Shown piece by piece: positions 26,302 through 34,732 of a stretch of DNA of 64,000 bases (positions are counted from its first letter, which is position 1; each line of letters starts with the position of its first letter). Position numbers and translations under genes: made by a program. The notes below the pieces were generated by a model. It saw only the letters and a program-made list of their open reading frames with translations. It was not told where the DNA came from and searched no databases. Origin of the DNA: Campylobacter showae (GTDB taxonomy: Bacteria; Campylobacterota; Campylobacteria; Campylobacterales; Campylobacteraceae). The stretch is from positions 2,098,359 through 2,162,358 of the forward strand of contig NZ_UWOK01000001.1 in NCBI RefSeq assembly GCF_900573985.1, in the 5' to 3' direction.

Positions 26302-27327
26302 TTATTCCTGCATCTCTATCCATTTTTGCGCGATTCTTACGGCATTAGTCGCTGCTCCCACGCGGATCTGGTCGGCGCTGCACCATAGATGCAGGACGTT
26401 TTTGCGGTAGTTGTCCGTGCGGATGCGTCCGACGTAGGTCTCGTTGGTATCGCTTGAGATGCTTGGCATCGGGTATTTTTTTGCGGCGGGCTCGTCCACG
26501 ACTACGATGCTAGGCGCCTTGCGCAGGACTTCGCGAGCGGCTGCGGCGTCCACGTCTCTATCAAAATGAATCGTGATAGCCTCTGAGTGGCTGCGAAGCA
26601 CCGGCACGCGCACGCAGGTCGCGCTCACTTCCATATTTTTGTGGAGGATTTTTTGGGTCTCGTTGACCATTTTCATCTCCTCTTTCGTGTAGTCGTTGTC
26701 CAAAAATACGTCGATGTGCGGGATGACGTTAAACGCTAGCTGGTGCGCGAACACCTTTGGCTCGCACTCGTCGAGTTTAAACTCGAAAAACTTTTGCAGC
26801 TGCACGACCAGCTCCTCCATGCCCTCTTTACCCGCACCGGAAGCCGCCTGATAGGTCGAGACGTCCACGCGGTTGATGCCGTACGCGTCGTCTAGCGGTT
26901 TTAAAATTTGCACCATTTGGATGGTTGAGCAGTTTGGATTGGCGATGATGCCGCGGTTTTTCCACTGCATGATATCCTGCGGGTTGCACTCGGGCACGAC
27001 TAGCGGCACGTCCGCGTCCATCCTAAAGTGGCTGGTGTTGTCGATCACGACGGCGCCGCTGGCGGCTGCAAATTTGGCGTATTTTTCCGATACTGATCCG
27101 CCCGCGCTAAAAAACGCTATGTCGATCTCGTGCTCGTCAAAAACCGTCTCGGTGAGCTCCACGACTTTGTAGTTTTTGCCTTTAAACTCTATTTGAGTGC
27201 CCGCGCTTTTCGCGCTTGCTAGCGGTAGTAGCTCGCCTACCGGGAAATCAACCTCCTCCATAACGCGGAAAAGCTCCTCTCCGACTGCGCCCGTCGCACC
27301 CACGACGGCAACGTTAAATTTTCTCAT
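26302..27327 (-). CDS. asd: Aspartate-semialdehyde dehydrogenase
   Basis: 341 residues. It reduces aspartyl phosphate to aspartate semialdehyde with NADPH for lysine/DAP, threonine and methionine synthesis. VVGATGAVGEELFRVME is the NADPH-binding start, IANPNCSTIQM holds the catalytic Cys (~130), QAASGAGKEGMEEL the substrate loop and VPVLRSHSEAITIHFD the His/Arg region. Upstream of it (minus strand) is flgR with a 357-bp spacer; asd next to flgR is the order I recall from C. jejuni. Confidence 0.98.
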   Translation of the reverse strand: MRKFNVAVVGATGAVGEELFRVMEEVDFPVGELLPLASAKSAGTQIEFKGKNYKVVELTETVFDEHEIDIAFFSAGGSVSEKYAKFAAASGAVVIDNTSHFRMDADVPLVVPECNPQDIMQWKNRGIIANPNCSTIQMVQILKPLDDAYGINRVDVSTYQAASGAGKEGMEELVVQLQKFFEFKLDECEPKVFAHQLAFNVIPHIDVFLDNDYTKEEMKMVNETQKILHKNMEVSATCVRVPVLRSHSEAITIHFDRDVDAAAAREVLRKAPSIVVVDEPAAKKYPMPSISSDTNETYVGRIRTDNYRKNVLHLWCSADQIRVGAATNAVRIAQKWIEMQE

Positions 27328-27684
27328 TTTTGGCTCCTTTTTATTTTTGGCTTTCTTTTAACTTCTCGGTCGGCAAAGCCGCCCTGCGATCAACCATATC
27401 GGTTGGATCCCATACTCCTCGTAGCGTAGTCTCGTCGCAATCAGACGCAAACCAAAAGGTTGATTTGGTTTTTCGGCAGGAAATCGCATGCGCCTGTTTT
27501 TGCTAAATTTGCGTCCAAATTTTAAATTTGACCGGACCTTGCGGTTAAATTTAACTTCTTTTATATTCAAAATTGCCGCTCAAATTTGACGAGTCGCACG
27601 CCGCATTTTCAGCGTCGCCGTCTCGGCCGACTAAATTTAAACTAAAATTCTGCTTATTTTACTCGCGTAAAGCTTAAATTTAAG
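27328..27684. other. Spacer between flgR and asd
   Basis: Contains one 70-codon open frame (27358-27570, minus) with no conserved pattern or good ribosome site, which I do not call. No RNA structure recognised. TTTTCGG and CAAATTTGAC-like words are frequent. Confidence 0.5.
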
Positions 27685-28854
27685 CTATTTTCTGCTACGA
27701 GCCTGCAAAAAAAGATCGCCCGGTTGTATCTCCTCGTCTTCGCTAAGAATCGCGGCTCGCTGCACGACGGAGATGAGCTCGCGGATATTGCCCGGAAAAT
27801 CGTAGTTTTCTAGCTCCTTTACCGCCGCTTCGGAAAAGCTTTTTGCGCCGAGGCTAAACTCCTCGCAGCTTTGCCTTAAAAAGCGCTCGGCTATAGGCAA
27901 TATTTCCTCTTTGCGTTCTCTTAGCGGCGGGATGGCGACGGGTACGGTGTTTAGGCGGTAAAACAGATCCTCTCTAAATTTACCCTCGCTAATCATGGCA
28001 GGCAGATTTGCGTTCGTCGCAGATACGATGCGAACGTCGATTTTGAGGCTTTTTGTGGCGCCAAGGCGCGTGATCTCGCGCTCCTGGATCGCGCGCAGGA
28101 GTTTTGGCTGCAGATTTAGCGGCATCTCGCCGATCTCGTCTAAAAACAGTGTGCCGCCGCTTGCTAGCTCAAACTGTCCCTTTTTCATCGCCGAAGCGTC
28201 GGTAAATGCGCCCTTTTCAAAGCCGAAAAGCTCGCTTTCTATCAAATTTTCTGGGATCGCGGCCATGTTTATCGCGATGAACGGGCCGTCCTTGCGCGGC
28301 GAGTTTTTGTGGATAAATTTAGCAAACAGCTCCTTGCCCACGCCGCTCTCGCCCATTAGCATCGCCGAGGCGTCCGTTTTTGCGACGCGAGAGGCTAAAT
28401 TTAACGCATTAGCAAGCGCTGGCGAGCTAGCGACGAAATCGGTCGAATCGGCCTGTAAATTTGACCCGTTTTGCGCGGCTTTTAGGCTCGCAGCGGGTAG
28501 TTTGCGGCGTAAAATTTCGACCCTTTTTATCGCTTCGTACAGCGTTTGCGCGTCAAATGGCTTCGTGAGGAAGTCCTTGACGCCAAGGCGCACGCTCTCG
28601 ATGGCTTTGTTTAGCGTCGCGTTGCCCGTCATTATGATGACGTCAAATTTGCCATCCAGGCGCTTGATGAACTCCAGCCCGTCCATCTGGGGCATGTTGA
28701 TATCGGTGATGATGAGATCGACGTCCTCGCCCATTTTTTTAAGCGCCTCGACTGCGCTTTTGTAGCTTTTGATTTTTAGATCGTCGTATTCGCCAAGCGC
28801 GATCTCTAAGGACTTGCGCATATTTATGTCGTCTTCTACTATTACGATGTTCAT
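27685..28854 (-). CDS. flgR: Flagellar sigma-54 response regulator FlgR, without DNA-binding domain
   Basis: 389 residues. Receiver domain 1-120 with the phospho-acceptor in LIITDINMPQMDG (Asp ~53) and KPFDAQTL. AAA+ sigma-54 activation domain with GESGVGKE (Walker A), GAFTDA in the place of the usual GAFTGA loop, GGTLFLDEIGEMP (Walker B), and R-finger region FREDLFYRLNTVP. The chain ends about 20 residues after NIRELISVVQRA, so the Fis-type HTH is missing, as in H. pylori FlgR. It activates class II rod/hook genes with RpoN after phosphorylation by FlgS. Just upstream (3 bp) is flgQ, so it is probably in the flgP-flgQ-flgR unit. Confidence 0.92.
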   Translation of the reverse strand: MNIVIVEDDINMRKSLEIALGEYDDLKIKSYKSAVEALKKMGEDVDLIITDINMPQMDGLEFIKRLDGKFDVIIMTGNATLNKAIESVRLGVKDFLTKPFDAQTLYEAIKRVEILRRKLPAASLKAAQNGSNLQADSTDFVASSPALANALNLASRVAKTDASAMLMGESGVGKELFAKFIHKNSPRKDGPFIAINMAAIPENLIESELFGFEKGAFTDASAMKKGQFELASGGTLFLDEIGEMPLNLQPKLLRAIQEREITRLGATKSLKIDVRIVSATNANLPAMISEGKFREDLFYRLNTVPVAIPPLRERKEEILPIAERFLRQSCEEFSLGAKSFSEAAVKELENYDFPGNIRELISVVQRAAILSEDEEIQPGDLFLQARSRK

Positions 28855-28857
28855 CTT

Positions 28858-29256
28858 TTACTCTTTGTTTTTAAATACGCTTATGATAGCCGAAGAGGGC
28901 TTAAATTTCACCGTAAAACGCACGGGAAACAGCGTGAGGTCGGTTGCGGAGTTCATATTTTTGTTGCGCTGGACGAAGCGATCTTCGACCTTAAATTTAT
29001 AAGACAAAAAGCACTCGAAAAGCTCGTTTTTATGTAGATTTAAAAACTCCATCGAGCTTTGCGCGGGCTGCTTTGGGGTGTTTATTTCGCATAGATACTC
29101 GTACTCTAGCTCGCTTAGAACCATTGCCTTTGAAAGCGCGATATCGTCGTAAACGACAGTGTGATTTTTAGTGGAGATTTTGGCCCAGAGGATAAACTCC
29201 TCCGAGCCGTAAAGAAGCGCCGTAGCGGCAATCAGTAAGCAAAAATTTCTTGCCAC
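28858..29256 (-). CDS. flgQ: Flagellar motility protein FlgQ (C. jejuni Cj1025c-like)
   Basis: 132 residues with an N-terminal signal (FCLLIAATALLYG). No catalytic motif. It overlaps the flgP gene by 25 bp and precedes flgR by 3 bp, the order flgP-flgQ-flgR known in C. jejuni, where FlgQ is needed for the basal disk part of the motor together with FlgP. The call depends mainly on this neighbourhood and the size; the sequence itself (EFILWAKISTKNHTVVYD) I recognise only weakly. Confidence 0.75.
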   Translation of the reverse strand: MARNFCLLIAATALLYGSEEFILWAKISTKNHTVVYDDIALSKAMVLSELEYEYLCEINTPKQPAQSSMEFLNLHKNELFECFLSYKFKVEDRFVQRNKNMNSATDLTLFPVRFTVKFKPSSAIISVFKNKE

Positions 29257-29738
29257 TTGTTTTGGTCTATTTTCATTTCCATTCTGACGCGGTAGAGCCC
29301 GTCTTTAAAGTCGTGCTCGACGATGGAAGCGTTTTTGATGAGGCCTGCTACTTGAGCCGTGATAGTGGAGTCTCTAAGCATCGCGTCTCTAACCGTATCT
29401 TTGGAGTTTATCTTGACTCCGTAGAGTTTCTCGGCTAGCTGCCTGTGCGCATCCGCGATGGCCGCGCGTTTAGCTAGTGCTAGAGACTGGGCGTGAGAGA
29501 CAGTGTTGGTCGGAGCGATACCCTCGCCCACGGCGCCAAATACCGCATCGGCCGGTTCGATATCGTATATCATCTTTTCTTGTTTCATCACGCTTCTGAT
29601 GTCTTCTTTATCGACCTTTTGGATGACGATGTCTTGCTTTGCCGATGTTGCGTCGTCGGAGGCAAAAGGGTTGTTAAACGAGCAACCGCTCGTCAAAAAT
29701 ACTACTGCGCCTAAAACCGCGAATGTAATTTTTTTCAT
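29232..29738 (-). CDS. flgP: Outer-membrane lipoprotein FlgP, flagellar basal disk
   Basis: 168 residues. Lipobox LTSGC at ~16-20, then an LPP20-type domain (AQSLALAKRAAIADAHRQLAEKLYGVKINSKDTVRDA... near 80-125). In C. jejuni FlgP polymerises under the outer membrane as the large basal disk that widens the motor. It overlaps flgQ. A sigma-54 promoter pattern lies just upstream (29783-29801). Confidence 0.88.
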   Translation of the reverse strand: MKKITFAVLGAVVFLTSGCSFNNPFASDDATSAKQDIVIQKVDKEDIRSVMKQEKMIYDIEPADAVFGAVGEGIAPTNTVSHAQSLALAKRAAIADAHRQLAEKLYGVKINSKDTVRDAMLRDSTITAQVAGLIKNASIVEHDFKDGLYRVRMEMKIDQNKWQEIFAY

Positions 29739-29782
29739 TCTTGAACCTTTAAATTTAGTTGTTTTTTTGTTTGCAAATTTAC

Positions 29783-29801
29783 TAGCAAATTGTATTCCAA
29801 A
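29783..29801 (-). promoter_or_regulatory. Sigma-54 promoter before flgP
   Basis: Minus strand TTTTGGAATACAATTTGCTA: GG (29797-29798) and GC (29785-29786) separated by exactly 10 bp, the -24/-12 spacing. It fits regulation of flgP-flgQ(-flgR) by RpoN/FlgR, which would be a feedback loop if flgR is in the same transcript. Confidence 0.6.
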
Positions 29802-29811
29802 AACACTAAAT

Positions 29812-32433
29812 TCATTCTAAATTTTCTAGCGTCTCTTCGCCGCTCTCATCCTCGCCATCGTCGGCTTTAGGACACTTTGCGATACTTACTACGTCGTCGC
29901 CGTCCACGTTTACGACGATGACGCCGCTGGTGTTACGGCCGGCTTTGCGGATGCTTTGCATATCGACGCGAATCATCTTGCCGCTTGAGGTTAGAGCCAT
30001 CAGATCTTGTTCGTCATCGACCATTACGACGCCGATTAGATCGCCGGTACGATTCGTTAGCTTCATGCAGATTACGCCCTTTCCGCCGCGATTTGTTAGG
30101 CGGTATTCTTCTGCGGTAGTACGCTTGCCGATACCTTTTTGAGATATGCTTAGCACCTCTTGATCGTTGTTTTCGATGACGGCAGCGCCAACGACCTCGT
30201 CGCCGGCTTCTTTAAATTTGATACCCGTCACGCCGCGAGCCGTTCTGCCCATCTGGCGGACTTTGCTGAGTTTAAATTTGAGGCACATTCCCTTTTTGGT
30301 TACGATAAATAGCATTTTCTCGCTGTCGTCGCTTCCTTCGGCCGCGTTCTCATCGTTTTCCTCGCTATTTTCTTCGTCGATCTGAGCTTCTATCGCCTCT
30401 ATCTCGTTTATCTCGGTCTCTACGCCAAGCTCGTCGATTAGATTCATCGGCTCTTCTTCGCCTTCTACGATTAGAGCCGTTACTAGCTCGTCTTTCTCGT
30501 CTAGGTTGATGGCGCGCACGCCGATAGAGCGGATGTTTTTAAATTCGCTTAAATTCGTGCGTTTTACGATGCCGTTTTTAGTGAAAAACGCGAGCGATTT
30601 ACTTTCGGCAAAATCAGTCGTCGGGATGATCGCCTTGATCTTTTCGTCAGGCTGTAACTGGATGAGATTTACTACCGCTTTACCCTTAGCCGTGCGGCTT
30701 CCTTCAGGGATCTTATAGACTTTGAGCCAGTAGAGCTGTCCGCGGTCGGTTATGAACATCAGCGTGTCGTGAGTGTTGCTCGTAAAGAAGCTCTCGATAA
30801 AGTCGTCGTCATACGTGGTTACCGCGACCTTGCCCTTGCCGCCGCGTTTTTGCTTCTCGTACTGCTTGCTCGGCACGCGTTTGATGTAGCCTCGGTGCGT
30901 GATGGTTACGACCATATTTTCGTTAGGGATGAGGTCCTCGATGTCGATATCGTCGTAATCATCCACGATCTCGGTGATGCGCGGCACTTTAAATTTATTT
31001 TTTATCTCAAGCAGCTCGTCTTTGATTAGTTTTTCTAGCAAGGTTTCGCTCTTTAAAATTTCATCAAGGCGCGCGATCTCGGCCATCAACTCGGCTAGCT
31101 CGGCTTCTAGTTTTTCGCGCTCTAAACCAGTTAGCTTGCTTAGCCTCATGTCTAGTATCGCGTTTGCTTGTAGCTCGCTAAGGCCAAATTTTGCTACCAA
31201 CCCTTCGCGAGCGCTCGGCGTGTCGGCGCTATTTTTGATGAGTTCGATAACCTCGTCGATATTATCTAGCGCGATCTTTAAACCTTCTAAGATATGCGCT
31301 CTAGCTCTGGCTTTTTCTAGGTCAAATATCGTGCGGCGGATGATGACTGTTTTTCTGTGATTTAAAAATAGCTTCAAAAGTTCGATTAGGTTAAATATCT
31401 TCGGCTCTTTGTTGTTTATCGCCAGCATTATGACGCCAAACGTACTCTCCATCGTCGTTGATTTAAAGAGATTATTTAGCACGATGTCGCTCATCGCGTC
31501 GCGTTTTAGCTCGATGACGACGCGGATGCCGTCCTTGTCGGACTCGTCGCGCACTTCGCTGATACCTTCGATCTGTTTTTCTTTAACCAGCTCGGCGATC
31601 TGCTCGATGAGGCGAGCTTTGTTCGTCTGATACGGCAGCTCGTCTACGACGATGACGTCTTTGTTCGGCTTTTTTTCGATGTGGGTTTTGGCGCGTAGTT
31701 TTACGCGGCCGCGCCCCGTTCGGTAGGCCTCGATGATGCCTTTTTTGCCAAATATTATCCCGCCAGTCGGGAAATCCGGCCCTTTTATGTACTGCATCAC
31801 CTCTTCTAGCGTCGCGTTTTTATTTTCGAGCACTAGCAAAAGCCCGTCGATTAGCTCGTCGAGGCTGTGCGGCGGGATATTCGTCGCCATACCGACGGCG
31901 ATACCACTAGAGCCGTTTAGCAGCAAATTCGGCACGCGGCTAGGCAGGACGTCTGGCTCGGTCTCTCTGTCGTCGTAGTTTGGGATAAAATCAACCGTGT
32001 CTTTTTCGATATCGCGTAAAATTTCTTCGGTTAGATTCGTCATCCTAGCTTCGGTATAACGCATCGCCGCCGCGCCGTCGCCGTCGATGGAGCCGAAGTT
32101 TCCTTGACCGTCGACCGCCGGATAGCGCATGGAAAATTTCTGCGCCATACGCACGAGCGCGTCGTAAACGGCCGTGTCGCCGTGCGGGTGGTACTTACCG
32201 ATGACGTCGCCCACGATACGCGCGGACTTCATGTACGGGCTGCGGCTGCCGACTCCGAGGTTGTTCATCGCGTAGAGGATGCGTCTATGAACGGGCTTTA
32301 GGCCGTCTCTGGCATCGGGCAGGGCGCGACCGACGATGACGCTCATCGAGTAGTCGAGGTAGCTCGTTTTTATAGACTCCTCGATATCGACGGTTTGGAT
32401 GTCTTGATTTTGATTGAGTAGATTTTCTTCCAT
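29812..32433 (-). CDS. gyrA: DNA gyrase subunit A
   Basis: 873 residues. Type II topoisomerase subunit that breaks and rejoins DNA. Active Tyr in [10 protein letters not shown] (~126). Quinolone-resistance region reads [10 protein letters not shown] with Thr87 and Asp91, equal to C. jejuni Thr86/Asp90, i.e. the susceptible form. C-terminal beta-pinwheel repeats are present, with the GyrA box within KQKRGGKG. There is an acidic insert ([18 protein letters not shown]... to ...DDSEK) of ~50 residues in the C-terminal region, as in other Campylobacterota. It precedes flgP by 73 bp. Confidence 0.98.
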   Translation of the reverse strand: MEENLLNQNQDIQTVDIEESIKTSYLDYSMSVIVGRALPDARDGLKPVHRRILYAMNNLGVGSRSPYMKSARIVGDVIGKYHPHGDTAVYDALVRMAQKFSMRYPAVDGQGNFGSIDGDGAAAMRYTEARMTNLTEEILRDIEKDTVDFIPNYDDRETEPDVLPSRVPNLLLNGSSGIAVGMATNIPPHSLDELIDGLLLVLENKNATLEEVMQYIKGPDFPTGGIIFGKKGIIEAYRTGRGRVKLRAKTHIEKKPNKDVIVVDELPYQTNKARLIEQIAELVKEKQIEGISEVRDESDKDGIRVVIELKRDAMSDIVLNNLFKSTTMESTFGVIMLAINNKEPKIFNLIELLKLFLNHRKTVIIRRTIFDLEKARARAHILEGLKIALDNIDEVIELIKNSADTPSAREGLVAKFGLSELQANAILDMRLSKLTGLEREKLEAELAELMAEIARLDEILKSETLLEKLIKDELLEIKNKFKVPRITEIVDDYDDIDIEDLIPNENMVVTITHRGYIKRVPSKQYEKQKRGGKGKVAVTTYDDDFIESFFTSNTHDTLMFITDRGQLYWLKVYKIPEGSRTAKGKAVVNLIQLQPDEKIKAIIPTTDFAESKSLAFFTKNGIVKRTNLSEFKNIRSIGVRAINLDEKDELVTALIVEGEEEPMNLIDELGVETEINEIEAIEAQIDEENSEENDENAAEGSDDSEKMLFIVTKKGMCLKFKLSKVRQMGRTARGVTGIKFKEAGDEVVGAAVIENNDQEVLSISQKGIGKRTTAEEYRLTNRGGKGVICMKLTNRTGDLIGVVMVDDEQDLMALTSSGKMIRVDMQSIRKAGRNTSGVIVVNVDGDDVVSIAKCPKADDGEDESGEETLENLE

Positions 32434-32618
32434 TTTTATCCTTAAAATTTACTTGCCGATTTTAGCTTAAATTTGATAAAAACTTGCTAAATAGATATGC
32501 TTTTTCTTGGCTTGATTGAGTTAAATTTAGTCGAAATTTGGGGATGTTTGAGAATTTTACTTCGCTAGTTTTAAAATGCCAAATTTGCGCCCAAATTTTG
32601 CCTTAATTGAATCAAATT

Positions 32619-33191
32619 TTAATACTTTGCATCGGCAAGCGTCAGCGCAAAAAGCACCTCGCAGCCGGCTTTTTGCAGCGTCCGTCTGGCTTCGTCTATC
32701 GTAGTGCCCGTCGTTACGATATCGTCTATCAAGATAACCGGAAATTTAGGCGTTTTTAAGAGCTTAAAATTTCGCGGATTTTTTAGGCGAAAGGCGAGAT
32801 CCTTGCCGTGATAGCTGACGTTTGAGCTCGCGTGCAAACAGGCGTAAAGCGGACGGATTTCCGCGCTTTTTAACGCGCGAGCTAGGATCGCCGTATGCGA
32901 GTAGCCGCTAGCCGTTTTATCATCGATCGGCACGGCATTTACCGGCGAGCCGAAGCTAAATTTGCTAGCAAAAATCTTAAAACTCAAATTTGCGAGCGCG
33001 CCGTAAACGAAAGAGCCGTGAAATAGGTGCTTTGAATGGAGCAAATTTTTAACTTCGGAGTAATCAAAAAAGCTGTAAATTTTAAAATCGCCGTCCAAAA
33101 CGCGCGTCCTTGCGGGCGAGGAGAGCAGGTGATCTTTGCAAATTTTACAGATCACGCCCAGACTCAGATGCCCGCAGTTAGCGCATCTCAT
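32619..33191 (-). CDS. ComF-type phosphoribosyltransferase-like protein
   Basis: 190 residues. Starts with a small Cys cluster (RCANCGHLS...CKICKDHL), a double-zinc ribbon, and ends with a PRTase loop ILIDDIVTTGTTIDEARR. This is the ComF architecture; C. jejuni has the equivalent Cj1028c next to gyrA. Possible role in DNA uptake or nucleotide salvage. Its ATG overlaps the stop of the lipoprotein gene upstream (TGATG), so the two are translationally linked. Confidence 0.88.
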   Translation of the reverse strand: MRCANCGHLSLGVICKICKDHLLSSPARTRVLDGDFKIYSFFDYSEVKNLLHSKHLFHGSFVYGALANLSFKIFASKFSFGSPVNAVPIDDKTASGYSHTAILARALKSAEIRPLYACLHASSNVSYHGKDLAFRLKNPRNFKLLKTPKFPVILIDDIVTTGTTIDEARRTLQKAGCEVLFALTLADAKY

Positions 33192-33751
33192 CAGCTTTTT
33201 AGGATTTGGATCGCCGCGCGTTTTACGATGTCTTGTAGTAGCTCGTCAAAAAAGCTCTTAAACGCACCGCTCGTGTGGATCGGGGCAAATTTAGTCTGCT
33301 CTTGCGAGACGTTTTTGGTGATAGTTTGATCGCCTCTATGAACCGTTATCGCAAGCTTTGCCGAGCCCTTTAGGTTGTCGGTGGAGTAGCCGCTTAGGTT
33401 TGCTTTAAGCTCGACGATCCTCACGTCCACGACGATATCGCCAAAGTCGCTCAAATTTGCGCCCAGGCGCTTTAGCTCGGTGCTAAGGCCGTCTTGCAGC
33501 CAGCCCTCGATGCTGTTTTGTAGCGTGACGTACTCTTTGACGTCACCGTTGCTGCCCGTGATTGTGGCGACTATGCTTTTGTTGGCGCGAGCGTCCTCGA
33601 TGCTATTTATGCGGATACTTTTTTGGTAGCCCATCTGGTTTGAGGTTGATTGATACGGGGTTAAATTTAACACCGAGCTGCGCTGCGAACATCCGCTCAT
33701 GACCGCGGCAAAAAGCGCGGCGGTAAGGGCGAAAAAAGCTAATTTTTTCAT
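33191..33751 (-). CDS. YajG-type lipoprotein
   Basis: 186 residues with lipobox VMSGC (~18-22). The rest (LNLTPYQSTSNQMGYQKSIRINSIEDARANKS...LQDGLSTELKRLGAN) follows the YajG lipoprotein pattern of an outer-membrane anchored beta/alpha domain, function unknown. It lies 9 bp after the next lipoprotein gene upstream and overlaps the ComF-type gene, so the three probably form an operon. Confidence 0.8.
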   Translation of the reverse strand: MKKLAFFALTAALFAAVMSGCSQRSSVLNLTPYQSTSNQMGYQKSIRINSIEDARANKSIVATITGSNGDVKEYVTLQNSIEGWLQDGLSTELKRLGANLSDFGDIVVDVRIVELKANLSGYSTDNLKGSAKLAITVHRGDQTITKNVSQEQTKFAPIHTSGAFKSFFDELLQDIVKRAAIQILKS

Positions 33752-33760
33752 ACTTTTCCT

Positions 33761-34450
33761 TTATAGTTTTGATATCTCTTCAGCGGCTTTGTTGGCGGCT
33801 TGTTTAACCAGAAGGTAGACGTAGAGGTTAAAATCCTCCGTGTCCTCGGCCTCCAGCTTGCGCACGTCTTGTCTGGTGGAGATATTTAGCACGCGGGTTT
33901 TGTTTATGTTTTTGACGCCTAGCTTGCCTTTCATCGCCGCGCTTAGATACTGCGACGGTTCGCTATAAGACGCTGCGTAGTCGGTAAACGCAAAATCTAC
34001 GCGGTAGGTGTAAGGCGAGGTTTGGCTATCCACGACCATGATGCCGCGGTTTAGAAGCTCGTCTTGTAAGAAAAGATGAAAAAGTCTCTCAAGACGCTCT
34101 TTTGGATAGAGCATTTTCGCGCCGTTTTTGGAGATAAATTTTATGCCGCTATCAGCAGCTCTTTCGTCGGCTATTTTATGGATATAGACTTTTTTGATGG
34201 CCGCGCTCGTGTCGATCCTGCTTTGAGCGATGCAGCATTTTATCGCGACGTCGCTAGTGTAGTCCGTGCCGTTTATCTTGATATCCTGACCGCCGCTAGC
34301 GCATGAGGAGCAGTCTGCTTTGATGCGCATTACTTCTTTGTAGCCTTTGGCGTTGCCGCCCTCGATTTGAGCGACCTCCGGTGAGCTCTCGAACAGCCCG
34401 AAACATCCCGTAAAAAGGAACGCTGCAAATAAAAGTATAAAATTTTTCAT
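33761..34450 (-). CDS. Lipoprotein of unknown function
   Basis: 229 residues from ATG 34450; the frame runs further upstream but only this ATG gives the lipobox FTGC directly (MKNFILLFAAFLFTGC). The mature part has two Cys clusters (DCSSCASGG and CCIAQ) that may form disulfides. By position next to Cj1028c-type and YajG-type genes it could correspond to the C. jejuni MapA region, but I cannot confirm this from the sequence. Confidence 0.75.
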   Translation of the reverse strand: MKNFILLFAAFLFTGCFGLFESSPEVAQIEGGNAKGYKEVMRIKADCSSCASGGQDIKINGTDYTSDVAIKCCIAQSRIDTSAAIKKVYIHKIADERAADSGIKFISKNGAKMLYPKERLERLFHLFLQDELLNRGIMVVDSQTSPYTYRVDFAFTDYAASYSEPSQYLSAAMKGKLGVKNINKTRVLNISTRQDVRKLEAEDTEDFNLYVYLLVKQAANKAAEEISKL

Positions 34451-34732
34451 AAAAATCCTTTCGTAAATTTTACATCGCGCAAGCAAAATTCTATCCAAAT
34501 TTGAGATGAATTTCCAAATTTGCGTAAAATTTGAATGAAATTGGAAAATCATATAAATTTTATTAAATTTGATTTTTGAGATTTTAAAAGTGGATATAGC
34601 GTCAAATTTGGCATTTTCGCGGTGCGGGTCTGGGCGGGTCAAATTTGCAAATTTAACCCCAAAAATCCTTTGTCGCAAGCAAGGTGAACAAAAAATGGTG
34701 CGGATGAAATAAACACCCGCAACCACGCAAAT

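Noticed and set aside
27358..27570. 70-codon open frame between flgR and asd, minus strand
   Set aside because: Basic, low-complexity product, no family pattern and no ribosome site; looks like spacer.
27995..28765. 256-codon plus-strand frame opposite flgR
   Set aside because: flgR has complete conserved domains on the other strand; the opposite frame shows no family pattern.
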